This document shows positions 22,839-31,003 of a DNA stretch of 33,874 nucleotides, piece by piece. Under the pieces are notes generated by a model. The model made no database searches, was not told where the DNA came from, and worked only from the letters and a program-made list of their open reading frames with translations. Source of the DNA: JBBREP01 sp036501845 (GTDB taxonomy: Bacteria > Actinomycetota > Acidimicrobiia > IMCC26256 > PALSA-610); the NCBI GenBank assembly GCA_036501845.1, contig DASXZO010000164.1, positions 1-33,874 of the forward strand, given 5' to 3'. Made by a program: the position numbers and the translations under genes. Within the stretch, counting starts at the first letter, position 1. Each line of letters begins with the position of its first letter.

Positions 22839-23058
22839 CTTGCCTTCTTACCGACTCGGTCGCACAGGTAAACGGGTCACCCGAAGAGGAATCTCAGATC
22901 TGAACCGACTCCTTGCCTTGGCTCATCAGACAACCCACAGGATTGTCCAAGAGCAGCTTGCCAGGCGGCGACTTCGCACCACCGTGGCCGCGCATCGGTA
23001 GTGTTCCGGCCGCTATGCGCCGCTGGCGCGTTCCCGGTATGGAGTGGGTTGTGCCTGG

Positions 23059-24438
23059 ATGCTGAGCACGCCGGCCCAACCCGCTGGCACGGAGCGCACC
23101 GCAACCGGCGAGCCCTCGGCACGCTCCTCTCGACGCTGGCTCACCATGCTTGGTGTGGTCGCGGCCGTCGGGTTCGCGCTGCTGCGAATTCTGCCGCTCG
23201 TGGGCGCGCGGATCGGCGGCGGCCTCGACACGATCGGCTACGAGACCCAGTCGAAGCTGCCGATCTTCTCGCACGACTTTGTGGCCGGCGCGTGGCCGGC
23301 GGGATACCCGCTGTTCCTGAAGGCGGTCGTGCACAACCGCACCGCGGCGATGGTCGTGCAGGTGATCGTTGCGATCCTCGCGTGGGTGTGGCTGGCAGTG
23401 ATGGCGGCGCGGGCGGCTCGTCACACCACAATCCGCGTTGCGAGCTTCCTCGTGGTGCTCGCGCTGGGCGGCAGCCTCGTGGTGATCCAGTGGGATCCGA
23501 TCATCGGTTCGGATTCGTTGTCGATCTCGCTTGGCGTCGCGCTCCTTGCCGCGCTGCTCTGGCTCGTCGAGCGGTTCACCGTGCCGCGCGCCGTGGCCTT
23601 CGCGGTGATCGCGCTCCTCGCCGCGATCGACCGCGACAGCACGGGTGTGTTCTTCGCGGCGGTCGCGGTGGTGGTCATCGGCGGTGTGCTGCTGCGCCGG
23701 CTCCCACGTCCGTGGCTGGCGATCGCGGCGGTCCTGCTGTGCGGCACCGTGCTTGCGTCGCTCAGCGCGAGCGGCGGTAAGCGTTGGCAGGCGCCGTTGC
23801 GCGACGTGATCACCGAGCGCCTGCTCGAGAGCCCGCCCCGCACCGCATACCTCCAGCGCCACGGCATGCCGCTCACCGCGCACGAGATCAAGATGGCACG
23901 CGGTATGTGCGTGACGACGACGCCCACGCTCGGTTGCGCCACGATCCGCAACCCGCGGTTCTACCGCTGGATCGACGAGCACGGTCGCTCGGTATATCAA
24001 CACCTGCTGCTCGCGTTCCCGGGCACCACGATCGCCGAGCCCACGGAACATCTGGGCACCTCGATCGGCACGCGAGTGAAGGTGGAGGCGCGGCTCGGCA
24101 ACGGCACGCTCGAACGTTCTCCGATCTCGCATGTGCTCGACACCATCGTGTTTGTGTTCGACCCCACCGGTGTGTTGGTCGTGTCGCTGCTGTTCCTCGC
24201 ATCGTGTGTGGTGCTGTGGATTCGCTGGCGCCGGGGCGCATTCACGATCGCCGCGATCATGGTGCTGCTCGTGTACGTGCATCTGTGGATCGTGTGGATC
24301 AGCGACGCGCTGGAGGTGACGCGTCATTCGCTGCTCGCGTCGGTGCAGTTACGCGTCGGCCTCTGGCTCGGAATCCTCTGGGTGATCGATGCGCTGCTCG
24401 ATGCCCGCGACGACAAGCGCCCCCGCGCAGCCGGTTGA
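23059..24438 (+). CDS. Polytopic membrane protein, GT-C glycosyltransferase-like
   Basis: About 459 residues with roughly ten hydrophobic segments: one at about 30-48, a group of five or six between about 95 and 235, and three after about 365. A large extracytoplasmic domain (about 235-365) contains the conserved-looking MARGMCVTTTPTLGCATIRNP. The first loop (GGGLDTIGYETQSKLPIF...GYPLFLKAVV) has the acidic-then-YPL pattern seen in lipid-linked-sugar GT-C enzymes, so a dolichyl/decaprenyl-phosphate-sugar-dependent transferase is a reasonable but unproven guess. The ATG at 23059 is chosen; a GTG at 23044 in frame is the alternative, and neither has a good Shine-Dalgarno. The ~220 bp upstream contain a 16-codon open frame (23015-23065) whose stop overlaps the ATG. 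It converges on the protease gene. Confidence 0.85.
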   Translation: MLSTPAQPAGTERTATGEPSARSSRRWLTMLGVVAAVGFALLRILPLVGARIGGGLDTIGYETQSKLPIFSHDFVAGAWPAGYPLFLKAVVHNRTAAMVVQVIVAILAWVWLAVMAARAARHTTIRVASFLVVLALGGSLVVIQWDPIIGSDSLSISLGVALLAALLWLVERFTVPRAVAFAVIALLAAIDRDSTGVFFAAVAVVVIGGVLLRRLPRPWLAIAAVLLCGTVLASLSASGGKRWQAPLRDVITERLLESPPRTAYLQRHGMPLTAHEIKMARGMCVTTTPTLGCATIRNPRFYRWIDEHGRSVYQHLLLAFPGTTIAEPTEHLGTSIGTRVKVEARLGNGTLERSPISHVLDTIVFVFDPTGVLVVSLLFLASCVVLWIRWRRGAFTIAAIMVLLVYVHLWIVWISDALEVTRHSLLASVQLRVGLWLGILWVIDALLDARDDKRPRAAG

Positions 24439-24461
24439 CGCGCGCGCCCGCGACGTTCCGC

Positions 24462-25442
24462 TTACGACTTCGTCTGGCCGGTGGCGCGGGCCGAGTGCAC
24501 GAACGCGAGCACGTGGTCGGCCGGGATCGCGAAGCCGATGTTGTTGGCCGCGGTCGTGTCGCTCGACGATGCGACGAGGGTGTTGAGCCCGATCACGTGG
24601 CCCGACGCGTCCACGAGCGGGCCGCCGGAGTTACCGGAGGAGATCGCCGCGTCGGTCTGGATCATGCCGTTCAGCGTCGCGCCGGTGTCTTCTTGCACCG
24701 AGCGGTCGAGGGCCGACACGATGCCGCGCGTCACGGTCGGCTCGCCGGCGAGTGCGAGCGCCTCACCCATCGCGACCGCGTCCTGGCCCACCTGCACGCT
24801 CGTAGTGTTCGCGAACGTGGCCGGCGTGAGCCCGCTGATGTTCTCGATCTTCAGCACCGCGAGGTCTTGGCTCGTGTCGGCCGCGATGACACGCGCGGGT
24901 CGCTGCTTCGTCTGGCCGTCGAGTGTGACCACCACCGACGTGGCGCCGTCGACGACATGTGCATTGGTGACGACGTAACCGTCCGACGACACGATCACAC
25001 CGGTGCCCACCTCGGTTCCGGTCTGCTGGAAGAAGCCGTTGTTCTCGACCACTTGCGACTGGATGCGCACCACCGACGTGCGCACCTCGGCGACGACGGC
25101 TTCGACGTTGATCGAATCGCCGCCATTGCTCGCCGCGACCGTCGATGTGTGCTCCGGCGCTGGCACGGTCTTCTCGATGATCACTTTGGTGTCGTGCCCG
25201 GCAAGTCGCGCGCCCACGAAGCCACCGCCGATGCCGGCCATCGCGAGCGCGACGGTCGCGGCAACGGCGGTGGTGGCGCGCACGCGCCTGCGGTTCCGCA
25301 CGGCAGGGGTTGTTCGGGTCGCCGGCTCGCTCGACGGGCCACTCGTGGAAAGGGGCGCTGGCGCGCCACTACTCGGCACGGATGCCGGCTCCCACCACGG
25401 CTTCGGCAATTGCTGGTCGTGGGCGGTGCCGTCGTCGAACAT
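24462..25442 (-). CDS. Membrane-anchored HtrA-like serine protease without PDZ domain
   Basis: 326 residues. A cytoplasmic Pro/Ser-rich N-terminus (LPKPWWEP) leads to one transmembrane segment at about 55-77 and an extracytoplasmic trypsin-like S1C domain. The catalytic triad is visible: His162 (VTNAHVVDG), Asp193 (SQDLAVLKI) and Ser272 (SSGNSGGPL). The protein ends about 50 residues after the catalytic Ser, with no room for the PDZ domain that most HtrA/DegP proteins use for substrate recognition and oligomerisation. It probably cleaves misfolded or signalling proteins outside the membrane. The ATG at 25442 is preferred because GGGAG lies about 9 bases upstream and MFDDGT begins the typical N-terminus; longer in-frame starts read poorly. 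Confidence 0.93.
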   Translation of the reverse strand: MFDDGTAHDQQLPKPWWEPASVPSSGAPAPLSTSGPSSEPATRTTPAVRNRRRVRATTAVAATVALAMAGIGGGFVGARLAGHDTKVIIEKTVPAPEHTSTVAASNGGDSINVEAVVAEVRTSVVRIQSQVVENNGFFQQTGTEVGTGVIVSSDGYVVTNAHVVDGATSVVVTLDGQTKQRPARVIAADTSQDLAVLKIENISGLTPATFANTTSVQVGQDAVAMGEALALAGEPTVTRGIVSALDRSVQEDTGATLNGMIQTDAAISSGNSGGPLVDASGHVIGLNTLVASSSDTTAANNIGFAIPADHVLAFVHSARATGQTKS

Positions 25443-25657
25443 GAGGAGAGGCTCCCAGTGTGAATCGATCGGAGTGGGTGCGCCGTGATCCGTGCGCCGG
25501 ATGATTCCGTTCGCTGACAAGGATCGCCGCGTTCTCTGGGGATGCGAAGCGAGTTCGCTCAGCAACGCCTGAGAACGGCGCCGCTCGCCGAGAGCCACCT
25601 GAGAGGCAGTCGTACACTCGCGCGCGTGGCGGGGGCTATTCCACGTGACGGATCGCG

Positions 25658-27586
25658 ATGACGAGCACCACCGAGCCCGACCTGCTGGCCGGCGCGGACG
25701 CGACGCTGCGCGACGCGATCACCGAGGCCGACGTGCCTCCGCTCATGGCCACCGTCGCCTACCTCACCGGCGACCTGTCGGTGCTGCGACCGGAATTGGG
25801 CCCCGACCCGATGCGCATGCTCGAACCCACGGCGGGCATCGAGCCCGAGCAACTGGCCGAGGCGCGCGACCTTGCGTTCGAGACGCTGAGGCGCTGGCGC
25901 GACGCGGGTCGACCGGCGCCGCCCGTGCCGTCGGCCGAGGCGCTTACCGAGATGCTCGAGTTCGTCGTGGGTGGCGTGCCGATGGCCGACTACCGCGAGC
26001 TGTTCCTCGAGGAGTTGGGCCTCGACGGCGCCGACCTGCGCGCGCCGGCGTGGCACAAGGACGACATCGCGCCCGATACCGACTTCCGCGTGCTCGTGAT
26101 CGGCGCGGGAATGTCCGGTCTCCTTGCCGCGCACCGGCTGCAGCAAGCCGGCGTCGACGTGATCGTGGTGGAGAAGGACCGCGACGTCGGCGGCACCTGG
26201 CTCGAGAACACCTATCCGGGCTGTCGCGTCGACGTGGGCAACCTCTTCTACAGCTACTCGTTCGCGCAGAGTGCCGAGTGGCCGCAGCACTACTCGCAGC
26301 AGGCGACGCTGCTCGACTACTTCCGGCGCTGCGCCGACGAGCTCGGCATCCGACCGTTGATTCGCTTCTCGACCGAGGTCGTCTCGCTCACGTTCGACGA
26401 GACGACCGCACACTGGCGCGCCGAGCTACGCGCCGGCGACGGCAGCAGCGACACAATCGACGCCCACGCGGTGGTGAGCGGAGTCGGCCAGCTCAACCGG
26501 CCGAATCTGCCCGACATCAAAGGTATGGACACGTTCGCGGGGCCGGCGTTCCACAGCGCGCGCTGGCGCCACGACGTCGACCTCACCGACAAGCGCGTGG
26601 CAGTGATCGGCACGGGCGCGAGCGCGGCGCAGCTGATCCCGGTGATCGCCGAACAGGTCGACAAGCTCTCGATCTTCCAGCGCACGGCGAACTGGCTCGC
26701 ACCCACTCCCGACTACCAGGACGCGGTGTCGCCGCGGCAGCGCCAACTGCTCTGCGATCTTCCGTCGTACGCGCAGTGGAGTCGCTTCTGGCTGTTCTGG
26801 CGCAACGCCGAAGGCATGCTGCCGCTCGTGGGCGTCGACCCGGAGTGGGAGCCCAAGGATCGTTCGGTGAGCGCGATGAACGATCTGCTGCGTCAACTGT
26901 TCACCGCGTATCTCGAGATGGAGTTCGCCGACCGGCCGGATCTTCTCGCCAAGGTGGTGCCGCAGTACCCGCCGTCGGCGAAGCGCGTGCTGCGCGACAA
27001 CGGCATCTGGGCCCGCACATTGAAGCGCGACAACGTCGAGCTGATCACCGAGCCGATCGCCGAGATCACCCCGAGCGGCGTGCGCACGCGTGACGGCGTG
27101 GAACACGACGTCGATGTGATCGTGTACGGCACCGGATTCGAAGCGTCGCGATTCCTGATGCCGATGCGCGTGACCGGCCGCGGCGGCGTCGACCTCCACG
27201 AGCAGTGGCACGGCGATGCGCGGGCCTATCTCGGTGTGACGATTCCCGAGTTCCCGAACCTGTTCTGCATGTACGGCCCGAACACGAACATCGTCATCAA
27301 CGGGAGCATCATCTTCTTCTCGGAGTGCGAGGTCGTCTACATCCTCGAGAGCCTGCACTGGATGCTGGCATCCGGCGCGCGTGCGATCGACTGCCGTCGC
27401 GACGTGCACGACGAGTACAACGTGCGCATCGACGCCGGCAACCGCGCCCGCGCGTGGGGCGCGTCCGACGTGAACAGCTGGTACAAGAACGCGAAGGGTC
27501 ACGTCACCCAGAACTGGCCGTTCTCGCTGCTCGAGTACTGGCAGCAGACGCGTGCGTTCAACCCGTCGGACTACGAAGCTCTTTGA
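25658..27586 (+). CDS. FAD-dependent Baeyer-Villiger-type monooxygenase
   Basis: 642 residues. The FAD Rossmann motif GAGMSG (149-154) with DVGGTWLENTYPGCRVDV (176-193), the BVMO fingerprint FAGPAFHSARW (293-303) and the NADPH Rossmann motif GTGASA (318-323) place it among type I Baeyer-Villiger monooxygenases, which insert oxygen next to a ketone to give an ester or lactone. The fingerprint ends in WRHD rather than the most usual WP. About 140 residues precede the FAD domain, an acidic helical extension of the kind found in the longer (~600-650 residue) BVMOs. The C-terminus (ENWPFS-like QNWPFSLLEYWQQT) matches that subgroup. The ATG at 25658 has only a weak GACGGA upstream. Its end overlaps the convergent glycosylase gene by 29 bp. 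Confidence 0.94.
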   Translation: MTSTTEPDLLAGADATLRDAITEADVPPLMATVAYLTGDLSVLRPELGPDPMRMLEPTAGIEPEQLAEARDLAFETLRRWRDAGRPAPPVPSAEALTEMLEFVVGGVPMADYRELFLEELGLDGADLRAPAWHKDDIAPDTDFRVLVIGAGMSGLLAAHRLQQAGVDVIVVEKDRDVGGTWLENTYPGCRVDVGNLFYSYSFAQSAEWPQHYSQQATLLDYFRRCADELGIRPLIRFSTEVVSLTFDETTAHWRAELRAGDGSSDTIDAHAVVSGVGQLNRPNLPDIKGMDTFAGPAFHSARWRHDVDLTDKRVAVIGTGASAAQLIPVIAEQVDKLSIFQRTANWLAPTPDYQDAVSPRQRQLLCDLPSYAQWSRFWLFWRNAEGMLPLVGVDPEWEPKDRSVSAMNDLLRQLFTAYLEMEFADRPDLLAKVVPQYPPSAKRVLRDNGIWARTLKRDNVELITEPIAEITPSGVRTRDGVEHDVDVIVYGTGFEASRFLMPMRVTGRGGVDLHEQWHGDARAYLGVTIPEFPNLFCMYGPNTNIVINGSIIFFSECEVVYILESLHWMLASGARAIDCRRDVHDEYNVRIDAGNRARAWGASDVNSWYKNAKGHVTQNWPFSLLEYWQQTRAFNPSDYEAL

Positions 27587-28190
27587 TCGTCGGGTCGAGC
27601 GCTCGGCGCGCGTTCCGGCATTCCGGCCGGAAGTGGCAGCCCTGGAAGTGGTCGTTCACGAGCCCGAGCGACTGCATCGCCGCGTACGCCGTGGTGGGGC
27701 CTACGAAGCGGAAGCCGTAGCGCTTCAGCTCGCGCGCGAGCGCGGTCGACTCTGGCGTGACCGCGGGAAGGTCACTGAACTGCTTGGGCACGCCCCGACC
27801 GCGCGACGGTGGTTCGTGCGCCCACATCAGCGCGGCCAGCGACCCGAGCGCGTCCTGCACTGCGATTGTGGCCCGGGCATTGGCGATCGCGGCTTCGATC
27901 TTGGCCCGTTGGCGCACGATGCCGGCGTCGCCGAGCAGCCGCGTGACGTCGCGTTCGGTGAAACGAGCCACACGCTCCACATCGAAGCCGCGGAACGCGC
28001 GGCGGAAGTTCTCGCGCTTGCGCAAGATCGTGAGCCACGACAGCCCCGACTGGAAGCCTTCGAGACACAGCTTCTCGTAGAGCTTGGTGTCGTCGACGAC
28101 CGGCCGACCCCATTCGGCGTCGTGATACTCGACATAGTCGGGCGTGCTGCCGCTCCACGCGCACCGGCGCTTGCCGTCGTCGCCGCGCAC
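27558..28190 (-). CDS. tag: DNA-3-methyladenine glycosylase I
   Basis: 210 residues. It excises 3-methyladenine from alkylated DNA. The family pattern is intact: RCAW near the N-terminus and YHDAEWG supply the first zinc Cys and His, KLCLEGFQSGLSW carries the catalytic-site Glu, and GLVNDHFQGCHFRPEC near the C-terminus supplies the remaining zinc His/Cys ligands. The GTG at 28190 gives the normal short lead before RCAW. A TTG at 28214 overlaps the upstream aldo/keto reductase stop (TTGA) and would add eight residues, so coupling from a TTG start is an alternative. The 3' end overlaps the convergent BVMO gene by 29 bp. Confidence 0.94.
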   Translation of the reverse strand: MRGDDGKRRCAWSGSTPDYVEYHDAEWGRPVVDDTKLYEKLCLEGFQSGLSWLTILRKRENFRRAFRGFDVERVARFTERDVTRLLGDAGIVRQRAKIEAAIANARATIAVQDALGSLAALMWAHEPPSRGRGVPKQFSDLPAVTPESTALARELKRYGFRFVGPTTAYAAMQSLGLVNDHFQGCHFRPECRNARRALDPTIKELRSPTG

Positions 28191-28210
28191 GAGCGGCGTC
28201 GTGAGCGGGC

Positions 28211-29203
28211 TCAACGCGGCGCGTCGCCGCGGCGGTATTCGGCAGTGAGTTCGTCGAGGCGAGCGCCGAGGTCGTCGTCGAGCTCGTAGGTGGCGCCCGC
28301 GACGGTGGCGTCGAGCTGATCCGGACGGCTCGCGCCCACGATCGGCGACGTGATTGCCGGGTTGCGGAGCGTCCACGCGATCGCGAGCGTCGGCAGCGGC
28401 GTTCCCGCTTCACCCGCGAGTGCCGTGAGCTTGTCGACCGTGTCGAACACGTTGTCGTGCCAGTAGCGATCCTGGTACATGCGGCCGGCGGTACCGAGCG
28501 TGAAGCGCGTGCCCTCTTCGGGCGGCTTGGCCCGGTCGTGCTTGCCCGAGAGCAGGCCACCGGCGATCGGGTTGTACGGGATCACGCCGACGCCCTCTTC
28601 GAGACAGAGCGGGAACAGTTCGCGCTCGAACTCACGGAAGATCAGGTTGTAGCGCGGCTGGATCGATGCGAATCGCGACACGCCGAGCGTGTCGCTGCGG
28701 CCGAGCGCCAGGGCCATGCGGTACGCCAGGAAGTTCGAGCAACCGATGTATCGCACCTTGCCCGACTGCACGAGGTCGTCGAGCGCGCTGAGCGTCTCCT
28801 CGAGCGGCACGCCGCGGTCGTCGAAGTGCAACTGGTAGAGATCGATCCAGTCGGTCTGCAGGCGGCGGAGCGACGCGTCGACCGCGTCCATGATGTGGCG
28901 CCGGCTGTTGCCGGTGTCCCACGGGCGCGGGCCCATCGGCATGAAACATTTCGTGGCCAGCACGTACTGGTCGCGCCGTCCGCTCAACCAGCGCCCGACG
29001 ATCTCCTCGGTGCGCCCCACTGTGGTGAGGTCACCACCGAGCGGGTAGGCGTCGGCCGTGTCGAGAAAGGTGATGCCGAGGTCGGCCGCGTGGTCGAGGA
29101 TCGCCACCGAGCCCGGTTCGTCCACCTGGAGACCGAACGTCATCGTGCCGAGGCAGATGCGCGACACGAGCAGACCACTGCGACCAAGCCGTACGTGCTG
29201 CAT
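28211..29203 (-). CDS. Aldo/keto reductase
   Basis: 330 residues, a second (beta/alpha)8 NADPH reductase distinct from the one at 13452. Tetrad residues are Asp48 and Tyr53 (TFLDTADAYP), Lys85 (VLATKCF) and His126 (LYQLHFDD); IGCSNF and SPIVGAS mark the later strands. The K-x-x-MGPRPWDTGNSRRHIMDAV insertion groups it with YajO/Tas-like bacterial AKRs. The ATG at 29203 begins the family N-terminus MQHVRLGRSGLLVSRICLG. TACACT stands six bases before it and there is no Shine-Dalgarno, which suggests a leaderless transcript. It is followed by the glycosylase gene on the same strand with no gap or a four-base overlap, depending on the latter's start. Confidence 0.95.
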   Translation of the reverse strand: MQHVRLGRSGLLVSRICLGTMTFGLQVDEPGSVAILDHAADLGITFLDTADAYPLGGDLTTVGRTEEIVGRWLSGRRDQYVLATKCFMPMGPRPWDTGNSRRHIMDAVDASLRRLQTDWIDLYQLHFDDRGVPLEETLSALDDLVQSGKVRYIGCSNFLAYRMALALGRSDTLGVSRFASIQPRYNLIFREFERELFPLCLEEGVGVIPYNPIAGGLLSGKHDRAKPPEEGTRFTLGTAGRMYQDRYWHDNVFDTVDKLTALAGEAGTPLPTLAIAWTLRNPAITSPIVGASRPDQLDATVAGATYELDDDLGARLDELTAEYRRGDAPR

Positions 29204-29563
29204 CGCCGCAGTGTAGGGAAGCGCCCGACGCGCGTTTCCCGTCATCCATTTGGAGCAGCGCGCCTCATGCAGATGGATGAGCCGTCGTGCAGGTGGATGC
29301 CACACAAATGCGCAGGACGGACGATCCGGACACACCGTGCGCCCGCCGACAGAAACGGCACGCGAGTCCGTGAGGCGTCGCGTCGAAGGGGTGTGCCGGT
29401 GAAAGTCGGGCAGCAGTGGGGATCACCGCGCACACCCCCGACGCGCGAACGCACACAACACGCGTGGGGAGCCGTTACGATCACACGCTCGTGACGGCGC
29501 TCGCTGGTTGACCGCCGGATCGGATGAACACGCTGATCCTTTCGTGGGGGGAGGGTTGTGCGC
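29204..29563. promoter_or_regulatory. Divergent intergenic region with inverted and direct repeats
   Basis: This 360-bp gap between the aldo/keto reductase and the LuxR-type regulator holds no credible gene. TCATCCAT (29242-29249) and ATGGATGA (29273-29280) are perfect inverted 8-mers 23 bases apart. A second copy of the right half appears in direct repeat (TGCAGATGGATG, then TGCAGGTGGATG), which suggests a regulator-binding cluster. TACACT at 29210-29215 (minus strand) is a likely -10 for the reductase. TTGACC at 29508-29513 is a possible -35 for the regulator, without a convincing -10. GGAGGG at 29550-29555 is the regulator's ribosome binding site. Confidence 0.45.
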
Positions 29564-30205
29564 ATGAGTGGGGACACGACGTCGGTGCTGGTCGCCGACG
29601 AACGGCAGATGGTGGCGGAAACGCTGCAACGCGTCATCGACGCCGAGCCGGACCTGGAGGTGACGCGTGCATTCACGTGTCATGTGGCGCTGCTCGACGT
29701 CGTCGCCATTGCGGCGGTCGATGTGGTGGTGCTCGGTGCCGACTTCGGTGGTGACGGCGTGGGCGTGGCGCGACGAGTGCGCGAGCAGCAGCCGGCGACG
29801 CAGGTGGTGATGCTGCTGGACGACACCAGTGCCACATCGGCGTTCGACGCGATCGCCGCGGGCTGCATCGGCGTAATTTCGAAGGACCGCGGTGCCGCCG
29901 ACCTGTGCAACGCGATTCGCAGCGCGGCGCGCGGCCATGCACTCGCTTCGGTGGCGGAGCTCGACGGTTTGTTCAGTGGAGCGCGTGCGGCCGACAACGG
30001 TGTCGACCGCGCCGGTCTCACGTGCCGCCAGTACGAAGTGCTCCAGCTGATGGCCGAGGGCTGTGCGACTGCCGATCTCGCGGCGCGCCTTTTCGTGAGC
30101 AAGAACACCGTGCGCACGCACGTGCAACAGGTGTTCCGCAAGCTCGGCGCGCGGTCGCGTCTCGAAGCCGTCGCCATCGCGCGGCGCTCCGGCCTCTTGA
30201 GCTGA
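29564..30205 (+). CDS. LuxR/NarL-family regulator with a degenerate receiver domain
   Basis: 213 residues. The N-terminal receiver-like domain (about 7-125) keeps the helix-strand pattern and the conserved Lys107 (GVISKDRG). But the position of the phospho-acceptor Asp is Gly58 (DVVVLGADFGG), the conserved Thr/Ser after strand 4 is Leu (VVMLLDD), and the acidic pair is DE (VADERQ). Phosphorylation in the normal way is therefore unlikely, although Asp60 two residues on might substitute. The C-terminal NarL-type HTH is intact: LTCRQYEVLQLMAEGCATADLAARL then VSKNTVRTHVQQVFRKLGARSRLEAVAIA (about 152-206). No histidine kinase is nearby. The ATG at 29564 is chosen because GGAGGG lies eight bases upstream; a GTG at 29558 would be too close. 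Confidence 0.9.
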   Translation: MSGDTTSVLVADERQMVAETLQRVIDAEPDLEVTRAFTCHVALLDVVAIAAVDVVVLGADFGGDGVGVARRVREQQPATQVVMLLDDTSATSAFDAIAAGCIGVISKDRGAADLCNAIRSAARGHALASVAELDGLFSGARAADNGVDRAGLTCRQYEVLQLMAEGCATADLAARLFVSKNTVRTHVQQVFRKLGARSRLEAVAIARRSGLLS

Positions 30206-30228
30206 GCAGGCGAGTGCAGCAATCGCCA

Positions 30229-30291
30229 ACGCGCAACCGCCGCGAGTCGCCATGCGCGGCTCGCGGCGGTCGTCGCTGACGCGTTGCGCGT
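30229..30291. terminator. Nested hairpins between convergent genes
   Basis: An inner stem pairs ACCGCCGCGAG (30236-30246) with CTCGCGGCGGT (30260-30270), 11 bp, loop 13. An outer pair ACGCGCAA (30229-30236) and TTGCGCGT (30284-30291) adds 8 bp; the A at 30236 can belong to only one stem. It lies between the ends of the LuxR-type and MDMPI genes and is the likely bidirectional terminator, again without a U-tract. Confidence 0.6.
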
Positions 30292-30309
30292 CGTGCTTGG
30301 ACGACTGGG

Positions 30310-30930
30310 TTACGCGTAGACGTTGAGCGGCGCGTCGCCCTTGTACGCACTTGTCTCGGCGCGACCCGTGGCCACCATCAGGAAGGCGTGCGCGTCGGCG
30401 TCGCCGGCCGCGGGGATCGGACCGTTCCACCCGCGCTTGGCGAGCTCGAAGCCGATGTGCGAGAGCGCGCCGGGCAGCGCCGGACCGAGCTCTACGGGCC
30501 GGCCGAGCGCGGCGCGGATGTCGTCGCCGTGCATCCACGTGTCGTACCAGAGCGCTTCGACACCGTCGCCGAGTGTGCCCTCGTAGCCACCGGGAGCCGA
30601 TGCAGCCCATGCCGCGTCGTCGAACAGGGGCAGCATGCCGGCGGCGCCCTTGCGCACCTCGGCGCACTCGCCGGCCATCGCGATCGAGGTGCGGCCCTCG
30701 CGTTCGGCCACCTCGCGAGCGGTCACCGCCTCGGTGCCGAGGCCGTCGAGGCGGCCGCCCACGACGTCGGCGATGCTGCCGACGGTGTGGCGGGCCACGT
30801 CGCCCACCGTCCAACCGGCGCAGCGGGTGGGCCGCTCCCACTCGGCGGCACTGAGGGTGAGCAGGAGCGCTTCGAAGCGCTCGAGCTCCTCGACGAGACC
30901 ATCGGACACTTGGGTGCGGGGAAGGGCCAT
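30310..30930 (-). CDS. DinB/MDMPI-fold protein (maleylpyruvate isomerase N-terminal family)
   Basis: 206 residues. The four-helix metal-binding fold is recognised by RPTRCAGWTVGDVARHTVGSIAD (33-55), and WYDTWMHGDDIRAALG (128-143). Likely metal ligands are His48, Asp130 and His134, matching the His, Glu-x3-His pattern of mycothiol-dependent maleylpyruvate isomerase with Asp in place of Glu. Many actinobacterial members are thiol (mycothiol)-dependent transferases or isomerases of unknown substrate. The C-terminal MDMPI domain is reduced. The ATG at 30930 follows GAGG by about 6 bases. It is divergent from the TetR-type gene, which may regulate it. Confidence 0.87.
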   Translation of the reverse strand: MALPRTQVSDGLVEELERFEALLLTLSAAEWERPTRCAGWTVGDVARHTVGSIADVVGGRLDGLGTEAVTAREVAEREGRTSIAMAGECAEVRKGAAGMLPLFDDAAWAASAPGGYEGTLGDGVEALWYDTWMHGDDIRAALGRPVELGPALPGALSHIGFELAKRGWNGPIPAAGDADAHAFLMVATGRAETSAYKGDAPLNVYA

Positions 30931-31003
30931 CGTTCACCTCGAGTTTCGTACGATCTGACGGAAGTCGACCGTCGCGGCGGCGGGACAGGAATATGCGCAC
31001 AGG

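Noticed and set aside
22894..24327. A 477-codon minus-strand open frame opposite the membrane protein
   Set aside because: Hydrophilic Arg/His-rich sequence with no family resemblance; only its last 33 codons fall outside the membrane gene and are mentioned as a possible small frame.
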